In this document: positions 34,672 through 45,598 of the stretch, piece by piece | Numbering within the stretch: the first letter of the stretch is position 1 | Layout of the letters: each line of letters begins with the position of its first letter | Assembly (NCBI RefSeq): GCF_030463565.1 | Contig: NC_134652.1 | Coordinates: forward strand, 15,787,397 to 15,851,396 | Length of the DNA stretch: 64,000 nt | From: Pelecanus crispus | Lineage: Eukaryota > Chordata > Aves > Pelecaniformes > Pelecanidae | Direction of reading: 5' to 3' | Position numbers and translations under genes: made by a program | The notes under the pieces: generated by a model | Databases searched by the model: none | Seen by the model: only the letters and a program-made list of their open reading frames with translations | Told to the model about the DNA's origin: nothing

Positions 34672-35533
34672 GAGGCTGCCTGCCCTCGCCCCGTGCTCAG
34701 AGGGTGCAGGGGGCCTCCAGCCCCTGGGATTTTGGGAGCCGTGGGGCTGCGGGGGATCCCTGCTCTCCCCCCGGCTCTGCAGAGACGGTTGACAGCAGGA
34801 GGGGGCAGAGGGGACTGCGGGCGCTGCCCCCTCCCCAGCATGGAGGTGTTGGGGTGAGGGTGCGTTGGCACCCACCGTAGCAGGGGGGGTGCCCGTGAGA
34901 TGTGGGGCCAGGTGAGTGCCGAGTCCCGGCCTCAGGGCCACCCAGAGCTGGTTCCTGCTGATCCTCTTAGTGCCCGGGGGATTAGCAGCGCTGGCTTCAG
35001 CCAGGGTCACCTTGGGCAGGGGGAGGGCTGGGTTGTCCCCTCCCTCTCGTCCCTGCTGGCACTGTCACCCAGCCGCTTCCAGAGGGGATGGCATCTGCCC
35101 TGTCCCTGCCCGTGCCAGCCTCCCCGCCACCCCCCGTGTGTTTGTCAGGGGATTCGTTTCTGTGCCATTTTAAAGAACTCTATTTTTATAGGACCTACCA
35201 AAACATATCACCCTCTCCCAGCTCATACCCCGCCTGTCTGTGCCCCCCTCAAGCCTGCCGTGGGGCAGCTTGCCCTCAGTGCCTTTCCCATGCCCTTGTC
35301 CCTGGCATCCCTCTCTCCCCCCCCAAAAAAAGCCTGGCCCATGCCCCTGTGATGCCCAGCCTGCCAGGGGAGAGGGGCACGGTGCTGGGGGTGCCAGCTG
35401 GGGAGGGACACCCCTAGGGTGGGCAGAGGTGGGGGGCCCAGCTGGGCACCCAGGGGGGGTCAAACCAAAGGAAAAGCCTGGCCATGTCCAGTTCTGGCTT
35501 GGTCACCCCCAGCTCGGGGGGGTATTTTTGTAC

Positions 35534-35539
35534 TTTATT
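35534..35539 (-). terminator. PDZD7: Candidate PDZD7 poly(A) signal
   Basis: The + strand TTTATT reads AATAAA on the minus strand, 319 bp past the PDZD7 stop. It is the first canonical hexamer I see downstream on that strand. It lies inside the LZTS2 3'UTR, so use of it would make the two transcripts overlap at their 3' ends. Confidence 0.4.
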
Positions 35540-35595
35540 TCGGTTGTGTCCTGTTCCCAGAGCCCGGCTCACTCGTGTACCGCCTGGAAACGCCC

Positions 35596-35601
35596 ATTAA
35601 A
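35596..35601 (+). terminator. LZTS2: LZTS2 poly(A) signal
   Basis: ATTAAA followed by CCCCTGGCTGTGTTTTTTTC, a strong GU/U-rich downstream element. Confidence 0.7.
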
Positions 35602-35857
35602 AACAAGCCCCTGGCTGTGTTTTTTTCAGGGCTGCGTCCATCTGTCCAGAGCAGGGTTGGGGGCTGCCTGTCCCCCTCCCACCTCACCAGCGTTGCACCC
35701 CCCTCAGGTCCCGTTGTGGGCAGCTCCTCCGTGCCCATGGGGTGGCTCTGGTTTGCATGCCCTCTGCCTGCGCTGAGACCGGCCACAGCTCGGTGCAGGA
35801 ATGAGCTGTCTGGCTCCTCTGGAGTGCAGGATGGCTCCTCAAAGGGGGGGTGCAGCA

Positions 35858-38800
35858 TCACTCTGGGGGGACTCTGGGCACCCGCACCACCAGCTCCATG
35901 GGCTCCTTGGCTTTGTTGCGGTAGGCCTGGCGGATGATGTCCACGGCCCGCTGGTGGGTGACGTTCTGCAGGCTCTCCCCATCCACTGACACCAGCTCCT
36001 GCCCAGCCTGGCCCCGGCAAGAGAAGGCAGCAGGGTGAGGTGCAGCCACTTTTGGGGTGCCAGGGGGCTGCCAGCACCCAGCAGCACCAGGGGATGGGGA
36101 TGTCTGGATGCCTGTCCACCCCCAGGGTGTGCTGGGTCCCCCCAAGGTCCCTGCATACCTTTAGGATGCTACTGAGGAAGGCGGCTCCCCCGGGGAAGAT
36201 CTTCTCGATCTTCACCACCGGCTGTGCTCTCGACTCGACGCCACCGGAGATGCTGATCCCTGCGAGGGAGCCGCAAAGACCCTCGCACCTGGGTAGGCTG
36301 GGGCCCCCACCTGCTCCTGGGCACAGCCCCCCCCCCGCCCTGGACAGCTGTTCCTCTGTCCTGCCCTGTCCTGGTAGGTCCTACAGGGACGGGGGCACCG
36401 GGCAGTGGCAGCTCCTCTTCTCCCCGTCTAGTTTTGGAGGAGCAGTTAGGGGCAGTGCTCAGGGTTTTGCCCCCGTCCCCTAAATGGGGTGCCCCTTGCC
36501 AAGGGGGTCCCACCCATCCCAGTGATGATGGTGCCAGGAGGAGGGTCCCCACCCCATCCCCACCCCTGGGGTCCCACCTGCGTGCCACCCACCCAGAGAG
36601 TGCTTCAGCTTGGAGAGGGTGACGGTGAGCAGCTGGTACTCCTCCTCCTCCTCTTCCTCCCTGCCAGCATCTCCAGGGCCGTTGGTGGCCACCCCAACCC
36701 CGGCCTCACCCCCTGGTCCCCCAAAGAGGGGTGCGAGGGGGGGCTGTGCCTGCTGGGGCTTCCCTGGCACATCGGCCCCTCCGTCAGGCTCCGACCCGGG
36801 GGGCTCCTTGCGCCAGGTGGGCCGGGGGCTGCGCGAGCGCCCGCGCCCCTCACCCAGGGGGGGCTCGGCCAGCAGCCAGTTGGGGGGCTGGGGGCTGGTG
36901 GCGGGTGGGGGGCGGCTGGCGCAGGCGTAGGCATCCACTGGCACGTCGGGGAGCGGGGTGTAGGTGCGGGGGTGAAGCCGGCGGGGGCTGGGGGAGGCTC
37001 GTGGCCGGGCCGGGCTCGCCTGCAGCCCCCCGGCTTCCTCCAGCTCCGGGGCCCCCGCCGGCTTCAGCAGGAATCCGCCCCGATAGTCTGCAATGAGGTG
37101 CTCAGGGATCCCCCTGGAACCCCACAACCGTGCTCCCTGGGACCCCTGCCACCCAGGGATCCCCTGGGACCCCACAGCCCTGCTCCCTGAGGACCCCCAC
37201 CACCCAGGGATCCCCCCAGGACCCTAAGGCCCCGCTCCCTGGGACCCCTGCCACCCAGGAACCCCCTTGGCACCAAGGGCCCCAGATCTTCCTCCTCTAG
37301 AGATGCCCAGGCACCCTAACTCCCCTCCCTAGGATCTCTGACACCCAGGGACTCCCAGGCACCCCAGCTCTCTCCAGGGACTCCAGGTCCTCCTCCCCAG
37401 GACCCCCTGGCACCCAGAGTCCACAGATCCTGCTATTCCAGGACCTCCCAGCACCCAGGGACACCAGACTCCCCTGGGACCCCCTACACCCAGGCACCCC
37501 AGCGCCCTTCCTCCTCCCCCAAATTGCCCCTGCAACCTGCCCACCCTGCACCCCCCCACCCCTTCCCAGTGCCCCCAGCCCGGGGGCCAGGCAGACCCGT
37601 TGGGGTGGCACTCACCAGGCACTGGTGTGATGAGGTGTCTCTTGGGGGGGATGTCGTGGTGGGCCGGGCGGAGGGCAGGCGAGCGCACTGCGGGCAGGGA
37701 GAGCCGCCCGTCACCCCCCCCAGGCTGTGCCCACCCCTGCCTGCTGCCCCCTGCCCCAGCCAAGGTCCCCGGGGGGCCGGGCTCTACCTGAGCGGCTCTT
37801 CAGGGCGTCGAAGGCTTCCAGCTCCAGGGGCATCACCATGCTGTCGAACCGGCCCAGGTCCGTGGGGGCCACCACGCTCCTGCCGGGGCAAAGGAGGGGG
37901 ACAGGTTGTGGCTACGTCCGGGACGGAGCATGACTGGGGCAGAAGAGTGCATGTGGGGCTTGGGGTCTGTCCCACCCAGCCAGGTGGTTTTGGGGTACCC
38001 CGGGGTACCGTCCAGCATCACCCACCTCACATCCCGCAGCAGCAGGACCTTCTCAGGCCGGTCCAGGATGGCTAGCAGTGGCTGCACCAAATCCTCCACG
38101 CTGCCCTCGTGCAGGTACTGTGGGTGCGGGAGGGGTGTCAGCAGACGGGTCCCCCCCGTGCCTCAATTTACCTCTCGGAGCTTAATGTGGGCATGTAGCT
38201 CTGGTCGCAGTGGTCCCCAGCATGCAGGAGCAGCCGGTGCTGCCCTGCCCACACCCTGCCTGCACCCTGCCTGTGGCACCGTACCCGGGAGCAGTGGCGG
38301 AGCACGGCTGTCACCTCGTCGGGGCTGAGGAGCCGGGCAGCGCTGTCCTGGATGTGTGGGAGCCGGGCTTCGGGCTCGCTGCCATTGGGCTGCAGGGTGG
38401 CGATGCCCGCGGGGCCCAGGATGCTGGCACGACGGCTTTTCTCTGGGGGGTGCACAGCAAGGAGGGGTGGCCAGCGGGGCAGGGACTGCCCCGGGCACCC
38501 CACAATGCCCCCCACACCCCCCCACCCCACCAGCTTGATCCACACCAGAGTTGGACAGACACACAGAGCATGGGGCCAGGCGCATGCAGAGCCTGCCCCG
38601 CAGCCCCCCTCGGGCACACGGGCACCCCCGTTACCCCGCTTCAGGCTCCGGATGACAAACTTCTGCACAGCACCTACTGCAAGGGAGACGGAGAGGGGTG
38701 AGCACCCAGTGGGGCGAGCAGCATCGCTGCCCATCGCCAAAATTGCATGCCTGCAGACCCTCCCCCATGCCCCCCTCCATGCCAGGGATGCCACAGTGGG

Positions 38801-41800
38801 GCCGCGGTGCCCACAGAAGGTGGGACCGGCCCCAGGTTGGGTCCCTCTCCGCCCCGTCCCCCAGCCCAGTACCTCTGTCCCCATCAGGGCGCCCCGGGGA
38901 CTTGGCGCGTGCCCGGTGGTCGGTGGCGGGGGGCTCCTGGCTGGGTGGGGCCCAGCTCTGGCTGCTGGCACGGCCCCCCTTGAAGAAGAGGTTGACGAGG
39001 GTCTTAGAACGGTGCAGTCCCGGGGGGGCTCCCTGTGTCCCTTGTACCTCGGGCTTCTCCTTCTTCCGCTTCTCCTCTGGGGACAGAGCGGGGGGTTGGA
39101 GTGGAGGGGCCAGGGGGTGCCTCCCCATATGGTGTTTGGAGCCTGGGAAGAGGCCTGGGCTGGGAAACTGGGCGGGGTGGGGGGGGGGGCTACTGGGGGA
39201 CACTGACTGGAAGAGAGACCTGCTGCGGGGTGCAGCGGGTCTCCAGGGGCTGTGGGGCTGGGTTTTGGGGTGCCCTGCAAGCCCCGAGGACAGGACTGGG
39301 GCAATGCAGGGCTATAGGATGCCCAGGGCTGGTGACCAGGTGACCATATGGGGTGGGGGGCTACAGGGTGCTGAAGTAGGGGCCAGGGACTCAGCTGTAG
39401 GATGCCCAGGAGCAGGGGGGCCAGGTACCCATGTGGGGCAGGGGCTATGGGATGCCCGAGCAGGGAACAGGCTCCACGTGGGGCAGAGGCTGAACTATGG
39501 GATGCCCAGGACTCGGGGTGCAGGCTCAGAGGGGGACCCCAGCCAGGAGTAAGTCCCGCACATGGGGCCGTGCCCTGGTGCCTACCGGCAACAGTGAGGT
39601 CGCTCTGGGAGCGCGTGATGGGCTGCCGGGGCCGGCTCAGCGCCAGCAGCAGCGCCGTCTTGGGCGAGTGGGCGAAGGTGCGGCGCGGGTGGGTGCCGGG
39701 GGGGTCGCGGGTGCCCTGGCCCCGGATGGCCGTGTCCCGCAGCAGCTCGGGGGGCCGCACTGTGCGCCGTGTCTCTGGCAGCCCCTCAGCGGCCGGCTCG
39801 GTCTGCATGGCCCGCTCGGCGCGCTCCCGTGCCCAGCCCCGCCGTGGCCCATCCTCTGTGGAGATGGCCACGTCTACGGTGCGGGTGGGGGGCCCCGGGG
39901 AGGGCACCCCCAGCCCATTCACCACCCCCGGCGCCGGCCCCGAGGAGTAGGAGGAGATGGAGGAGCTGGTCTCTGAGGCCTGAGATAGCTGCTGCAGCTG
40001 CCCGTTGGTCACTGCAAAGGGACAGCAGGAACTTGGGGTGACACACCGCAGGGCTTCGGGGAGCTCTGCTTCCACCCTGAGGGCAGGGGACATGTGGAGA
40101 CCCACAAGGCTGTGGGGACCAGGTGGCTGCTGGCCATTACATAGGGCTCTTCTTGTCTGCTACAAGGATGGGGACGTGGGACACATGCAGGACCACAAGG
40201 ACCATGGGGCTGCTGGCCACAGAAGCTCCCCCTAGAAGAATGGGGGACAGGTGGGACCCTGTGAGACCAAGGGGACCATGGGGATGCTGACCATGGCACA
40301 GGGAGCTTCATGCCCCCTCCAAGGCCATGGGACCCCCTGGCATGAGGACCTTCTCCCTCCCCACCGGGGCCAGACGCCCCTTGCATGGGTGTCCCTGTAC
40401 CCGCGCAGCACTGCCCTTACAGCGACTGAGCCAGCAGTACTCGGCCACCATCTCCTTGTAGGCAGGGAACCGGCCGGTCTCCTAGGCACAGGGGGAGAGG
40501 ACGTGGGGGTCAGTGCACACCGGCCTCCCTGGGTGAACCCGATCCAGTGCCAGCCATGAATAATGCATCCCCCCCCGCCCCACGCCCCACCCGCCTGAAA
40601 CCCAACCAGCCAGTGGCTGTGCCAGCCCCACGGGTGCCAGGCTGAGCTGGGGCAGCACCAGTGTGGGGACACACCGACACCCCCCCCGCCTCGCCCAGGG
40701 GTCCCGCAGGGCCAGACGTGGGTACCTTGATGGTTAGCATGATGTGGGTCTGCCCCTTGAGCACCTCCACTGCCTTGCTATGGCTTATGTCTTCGAACTT
40801 GACTCCATTGGCTGCAAGGACTTGGTCTCCTACCCGAATGCCATTCTGCTCTGCCAGCCCCCCGGGGTCCACCCTAGGGCAGCAGAAGGTGGGGCAGGGT
40901 GAGGTTGAGCCCTTGTTGGAGCCCTGCTCCTGCCCCACACCTCTGTCTGGGGGCCCCATGCCCCAGCACCCACGGTGGTGATGCCCACAGCCTTATGAGG
41001 GTGGAGGGTTCAGCCAGGGAGGGGGTGCCGAGCCCCAGCGTGGGCACAGCAGGGATCCGGGTGCCGCGTGCCTCCCGGGGTGGCCGTACTTGGAGACATA
41101 GATGCCGAGGCCAAACTCCCTGCCACCACGGATGTTGAAGCCCAGGCAGTAGTCATCGGAGGTGGTGTAGAGGTGGACGATGCGCCGCAGCCCGTCCTCA
41201 GAGCCGCTCTCTGACGGCGTCGAGCCACTTTTCTCCACCACCAGGCGCCTGTTCACCACGTCCACCCTGAAGCACGGGCACAGTGCTGGGGCTCGGGGTT
41301 CCAGCTCTGATCCTCCCGCAGGATGGGGCCATTGGTGTCACCCGACAGAGGAAGAGTGATGGGGATGGGGGATGTTGAGGGTGGGGCCTGCACCCACCCT
41401 GCCTGCTCCAGGCCTTCCTATCCCATCCTGTGGCCCACCTTGGGCTCTCTTTGTCAGAGACCTCCAGTGCCCCCCCCCAGGGGTCCCCCAGCTCTGGGAC
41501 CCTCCCCGCTCCCCAGCACGCCCCACCGAGCCTCCCCACCACACCCTCCGTGAAGCTGGGCTTTGTGGTGCTGGCATGGGGGACGCCCTGCTCACCATGC
41601 CGTCTTCTCCTTGGAGAACTTGATGCCCGGCACGCGGCCCATCCGCCGGACCACCATGCGGAGGCGGTTGTTGCCAGTGAGGACCTTGACAGCGCTGCTC
41701 ATGGTGATGTTCTCCAGGCTCACGCTGTTCACTTCTGTGATCTTGTCACCAACACACAGCCCAGCCTGCTCTGCAAGGGGCACACGGCTCGGCTGGGCAC

Positions 41801-42685
41801 CTGACCCAGCACCGATGCCTTTGTTTGGAGTCTCCTCCCTAAACGTGTCCCAACTTGATGTGAACCCCTGGGGAACAGAGGGGGGATGCCTGGCAATTGC
41901 ACCGAGGCTGTGGCAGGCATGGGGGGCTTGTCACCTCGCTGTGGCTTGGGCATGGAGCTCAGAGCCATCGGCACGGGGCTGCCCACTCCCGTCCCCAGCC
42001 CTTCTCCATGGGCAGCCTGAAAACACCATGGGCAGAGGCGGCAGGGAGCAAATGGTGGCTTGCCACCGTGAAGGGTGGCATTGCCGCTGTGGCACTGTGT
42101 CACTGTGAGCTTCCCGGGAGGGTCCTGCTGGCACGTGCCTGTCCCCACTGGCATCCCTCACTGCGTCCTGCTTACCGGCAGCACTGCCCTCCTCCACCTT
42201 GCTGACGAAGATGCCCAGCCCGTGCTCGGAGCCGCCGCGGACGCTGAAGCCCAGCTTGCCCTCCACGCTCTTCTCCACCGTGATGGCATTGATGATGTCG
42301 CTCTCGTTGCTGTTGGCTGTGGGGACGGGGGACGGGACGTGTCACCCAGGCTGGGTGCGAGCAACAGGGGGGAGCGTCTCTCTTGCTGGGGATGTCCCCA
42401 GTCCCAGGACAACTCTCCCTGCCCCCAGAGCCGGGGAACGCAGGTGTCCGGCCATGCGGGTGGGCAGAGGGCTGGGAGGGCACCCCACGAACCTTCGATG
42501 GGGGTGTTGATGAGGATGACGCGGCCCATGGGGGAGGCGGCGCGGCTGCCCCGGGCGGCCCCGTTGAGCAGGCGGCTCTGCTTGCTGAGGAGGCAGCAGG
42601 GAGCCAGGCTGGCCTGGCTGCTGGAGCTCCGGGACTGGCTGCCCACCGTCATCCCCGACAGCGCCGCATCCCAGCCCTGTGCCAT
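35858..42685 (-). CDS. PDZD7: PDZ domain-containing protein 7
   Basis: Scaffold of the Usher type 2 complex (with USH2A, ADGRV1, WHRN) at hair-cell ankle links. Sixteen coding exons on the minus strand: 42685-42493, 42316-42176, 41770-41596, 41266-41090, 40873-40726, 40481-40421, 40011-39586, 39076-38873, 38676-38635, 38442-38285, 38117-38026, 37879-37788, 37687-37616, 37087-36593, 36259-36159, 36007-35858. They give 908 aa against about 1033 for human long form. PDZ1 (about 75-165) contains [22 protein letters not shown]2 (about 200-280) contains [20 protein letters not shown]; a harmonin-N-like region (about 545-640) contains [22 protein letters not shown]3 (about 825-905) contains [15 protein letters not shown]. 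The start is the Kozak ATG (CCGCCATGG). The protein stops right after PDZ3 (VRVPRVPPE), without the long Pro-rich tail I recall in human. The first donor is weak (GTTCGT). Confidence 0.95.
37090..37500. repeat. Minisatellite in a PDZD7 intron
   Basis: Degenerate tandem array with recurring CCCTGGGACCCC, CACCCAGGGATCCC and CCAGGCACCCC words, units about 30-45 bp and higher copies about 80 bp. It fills most of the 528-bp intron between exons 13 and 14. Confidence 0.8.
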
Positions 42686-43568
42686 GGCGGTGCTGGGCAC
42701 CCCGGCGTCCCGGCGTCCGGCTCCGGGCTGGCCGTGTCCTCACGGGGCCGGGGCTGCCCGCCGGCCGGGGGGGGACATGGCAGAGCCCAGCAGCACATGC
42801 CCAGGCTTCGGCACCGCTCCCCCTTAGCAGCGCGATGCCGGGGCCAGCTGGCGCGGGTGCTCGGCGCTGGCAGGATGGGTCCCGGGCGCAGCGGCGCAGC
42901 CTGGGGGGACAAGGAGCTTCGTGACCCCCTCTGCAGCCCTGTCCCCTCCCGTCCTATGGTGCCCTGGGGGCCAAACTGCTGCGGGGCTCCTGGGTCCCAC
43001 CATGGGGGCGGCGGGCACAGGCTGCCCTGCCCTGGCGCAAGGGCGCTGGGGGTGGCTTTGCCTGGCAGCGTAAATCCAGAACAGGGGGTGCAAAGGGGCT
43101 TTACCTGGCGGTGTAAAACTGGAAAGGCTCTGGAGAGGGGACGCGGGGACCGCCGGAGAGCAGGACCTGCCCTCCCCGGCCCCCCCCGGGCAGACTTCGC
43201 AGCAGGAGCGGGGCAGAGCCCCCCCCCCCCCCCCCCCACTCCCCGCAGCCCCTCGGGATTTGCACCGCGGGAGCTGCCGTGGGGCAGGGAACGGGCCCGC
43301 TGCCCCCCGGCGCAGTTCCCGCGGGGATTTTCCAGGCGTGGGTGAAACGCCACCACGGGGCTCCCCCCGCTTCGTCCCGCCGCTCGCCCCAGCCTGACCC
43401 CAATAAATAAGTGATGGCCCCAGCCAGGGGGGCACGCCGGTGTCCCCGCCGCCCGCCAGCCCCCCCAGCATCGGCCGGCGGTGCCCCCTCCCCGAAGGGG
43501 CGCTGGGGACCCCCCTGCCGCCGTCCCTCCCTCCCCCCCCGCCCCGTGCCCTCCTCACCTGTCCCCAT
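42686..43568 (-). other. PDZD7: PDZD7 5'UTR: candidate non-coding exon 1 donor and intron
   Basis: Upstream of the PDZD7 start, the minus strand has the acceptor CTTGTCCCCCCAG, so exon 2 would begin at 42900. A matching donor CAG|GTGAGGAGG puts the end of an upstream exon at 43559. That upstream exon contains an ATG (43568-43566) in good context that opens a 28-codon frame ending at 42824, before the main start. The far end of the exon is not visible. A second possible donor, GCCAG|GTAAAG, lies at about 43105. Confidence 0.5.
43219..43237. repeat. Pure C run
   Basis: About 19 consecutive C in the region upstream of PDZD7. Confidence 0.85.
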
Positions 43569-44189
43569 GGTGCCACCCGCGAAAGAGACACCCGGCAGCG
43601 CGGGGGGGACGGAGAGGCCCGGGGGGGGCAGCGCCGCCTCCCGCCCCCCCGCCCGCGGGGATTGGCTGCCCCTGCGGGACCGGCGCGGCCATCGGGCGCG
43701 GGAGCTGTCAATCAAGAGCGGCCAGGCCAGCCTTGCAGCTGGCGGGGGGAGCCCTGCGTGCGCCCCCCCCCACGGGCACGGCGTGGCGGGGCGCGGGCTG
43801 CGGTGCCCCCCCGAGCGCCGCCCTGGGCGCGGAGCATCCCGGGGGCACACAGGGGAAACTGAGGCACGGCCAGGGCGGGGCGGCTGCCGTCGTCCCCCGC
43901 TCACTCCCGCGACGCCGGCCGCTGTCCCCCCGCGTCCCCCTCCCCGGGGGGGCGCCGCCGCCGCCCCGGGCTGCCCGTGACCCCCCGGCGGGGCCCGGCG
44001 CCGGCGCGAACCCGACACCGCGGCGGTTTCAGGTGATGCGGGGCGGCCGGGGGGGCCGCGGGGGGGCCGCGGCGGGGCGGCGGGGGCGGGGGCGGGGGCG
44101 TCCCCCCCCTCCCACCGGGGCGGGGCCCGCGCTGGGCACCGTGCGTGGGGGGAGCGCCGGGGTGAGGGGCTGGGGGGGCACGGCCGGTG

Positions 44190-44805
44190 TGGGGACGCGC
44201 ACACGCACCCACACGCACATACACCCCATGCACCCACACGCCCACGGCATGCCTGGTTGTACCCCTGCGCACGCACACGCGTGCGAGCCCAGCCGTGCCG
44301 CCTGTGCTCACAGACGCCCACGCAGCGCCGCTCTGCGCGCCCAGCGCTGCACACGCGTGTACGCGGCCCCGCCCGCGCGCAGGCACGGCCCCGCCCGCAC
44401 GCACCCACCCCGCGCGCCAGCAGGCGCCCGCCGCTGCGGGGGCGCTGCCCTGCACGCGCTCGCACGCGGCTGCCGTGCCACGCGTGAACACCAACGCGGC
44501 ACGCGCGAGCACAGCGTGAACAGCGCACACGCGCGCGGCGCACAGGCACCAAAGCCCGCGTGAGCCCGCGGAGACACACGGCGGAAACGCGCTGCCACGC
44601 GCAGAAACGCGCACGCGAACACCCACGTGAAAACGCACGCGAGCACCCGAGCGAGCGGAAGCCGACGCGAGCGCACACGCACGGACGCAGACACGCACGT
44701 GAGCGCACGGGCGCGCGCCCGCGTGAGCGCCCGCGGGCACACCCACGTGAGCACGCGCGCCCACGCGCGACTGCTCCCGCGCACCCTCGCGCGCACCCAC
44801 GCGCA
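44190..44805. repeat. Alternating purine-pyrimidine tract (CACG/CGCA)
   Basis: About 600 bp dominated by CACACG, CGCACG, GCGCGC and ACGTGA words, an irregular CA/CG alternation with no fixed period. Such sequence favours left-handed Z-DNA. It keeps an extreme density of CpG, which implies little germline methylation. Confidence 0.8.
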
Positions 44806-44989
44806 GTCGGGGGTCGGGGGGGGGTGGGGGGGGGTGGGGGAACAGACGCCGCGTGCGGCTTGGCACGTACCGCCCCCCCCCCGCAGCCGGCCCGGTCCCG
44901 CGTGGCCCCCGCCGCCCCCCGCGCGGCGCCGCCCGGCTCCCCCCCTCCCCCCGCCCCGCGCGGGGCCGCCCCCCCCGTGACGAGGCCGC

Positions 44990-45056
44990 ACGTCAGCGCG
45001 CCGGGCGGGAGCGGGGCGGCGGCGGCGCGGGCACGGCGGGCGCTGCCCGGGAAGCC
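44990..45056 (+). other. SFXN3: SFXN3 non-coding exon 1 (3' end)
   Basis: GC-rich exon ending GGGAAGCC with the donor GTGAGTGCG at 45057. The next acceptor (CCCCGCAG at 45588-45595) precedes AAG and the start codon, so this exon is untranslated. Its 5' end is not visible; the start given is approximate. Confidence 0.6.
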
Positions 45057-45598
45057 GTGAGTGCGGGGGGGCGGCCCTGGCCCGGGCCCGTACGGGGGGG
45101 GGGCCACGCGTGGGGGGAGGGATGCTCGGCCCGGGGAGGAGGGGAGCGGAGCCCCGCTTCTCGCGGGGAGGGGCGGGCGTGGGAACGGGGCCGTGCCCTG
45201 TGTTTCGGTGCCTGCCCGGGGCGGTATTGCTCCTTCCCGTGCCCTTCCTTGCCCCCCCCGCCGTGACCGGCAGCAGCGCTAATCCCGAGGCAGCGGGTCC
45301 CCGCCCCCCACCCGTGGCCGGGGCGCCCTGCTGGGGTGGGGGGTCCCTAAGTGTGCTGGTGGCTGGTGTAAGCCAGGTGGGGGGGTCCCCACTGACAGGT
45401 TGCAGGGTGAGGGGGTGTGGCGGTGGGGTCACCCCACCCGCCAGCTGCCCCGTCTGCTGGGTGGGCTCGGGGGTCCCCGCTCAGCTCCACTGCAAAGGGG
45501 CTCCCTGTGCCCCACCCGTGCCCGCCCCAGGCTGGGGGAGCGGCAGAGCTGGGGACACACGGGCACCTCATCCCACTGACCCCCCCCCCCCGCAGAAG

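Larger units (their letters stand above)
34672..35625 (+). other. LZTS2: LZTS2 3'UTR
   Basis: From the TGA stop to just beyond ATTAAA at 35596. An AT-rich patch (about 35155-35215, with TTTTAAAGAACTC and TATTTTTATAGG) stands out and may be a conserved UTR element. Confidence 0.65.
43440..45130. promoter_or_regulatory. CpG island between divergent PDZD7 and SFXN3
   Basis: About 1.7 kb of CpG-dense sequence separating two divergent genes. The proximal left part suits PDZD7 and the right part (about 44940-45056) suits SFXN3. Near 44977-44996 the pair GTGACG and CACGTCA forms two opposed CRE half-sites about 10 bp apart. The middle is a CA/CG alternating tract, listed separately. Long open frames on both strands follow from the lack of AT-rich stop codons. 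Confidence 0.65.

Noticed and set aside
42686-42700. Longer PDZD7 start five codons upstream
   Set aside because: The codon there is GTG; the ATG at 42685 has a strong Kozak context and matches the family N-terminus.
43101-45107. Minus-strand open frame of 668 codons between PDZD7 and SFXN3
   Set aside because: The product is Arg/Ala/Pro/Gly low-complexity, arises from a CpG island and a CA/CG tract without stop codons, and overlaps open frames on the + strand.
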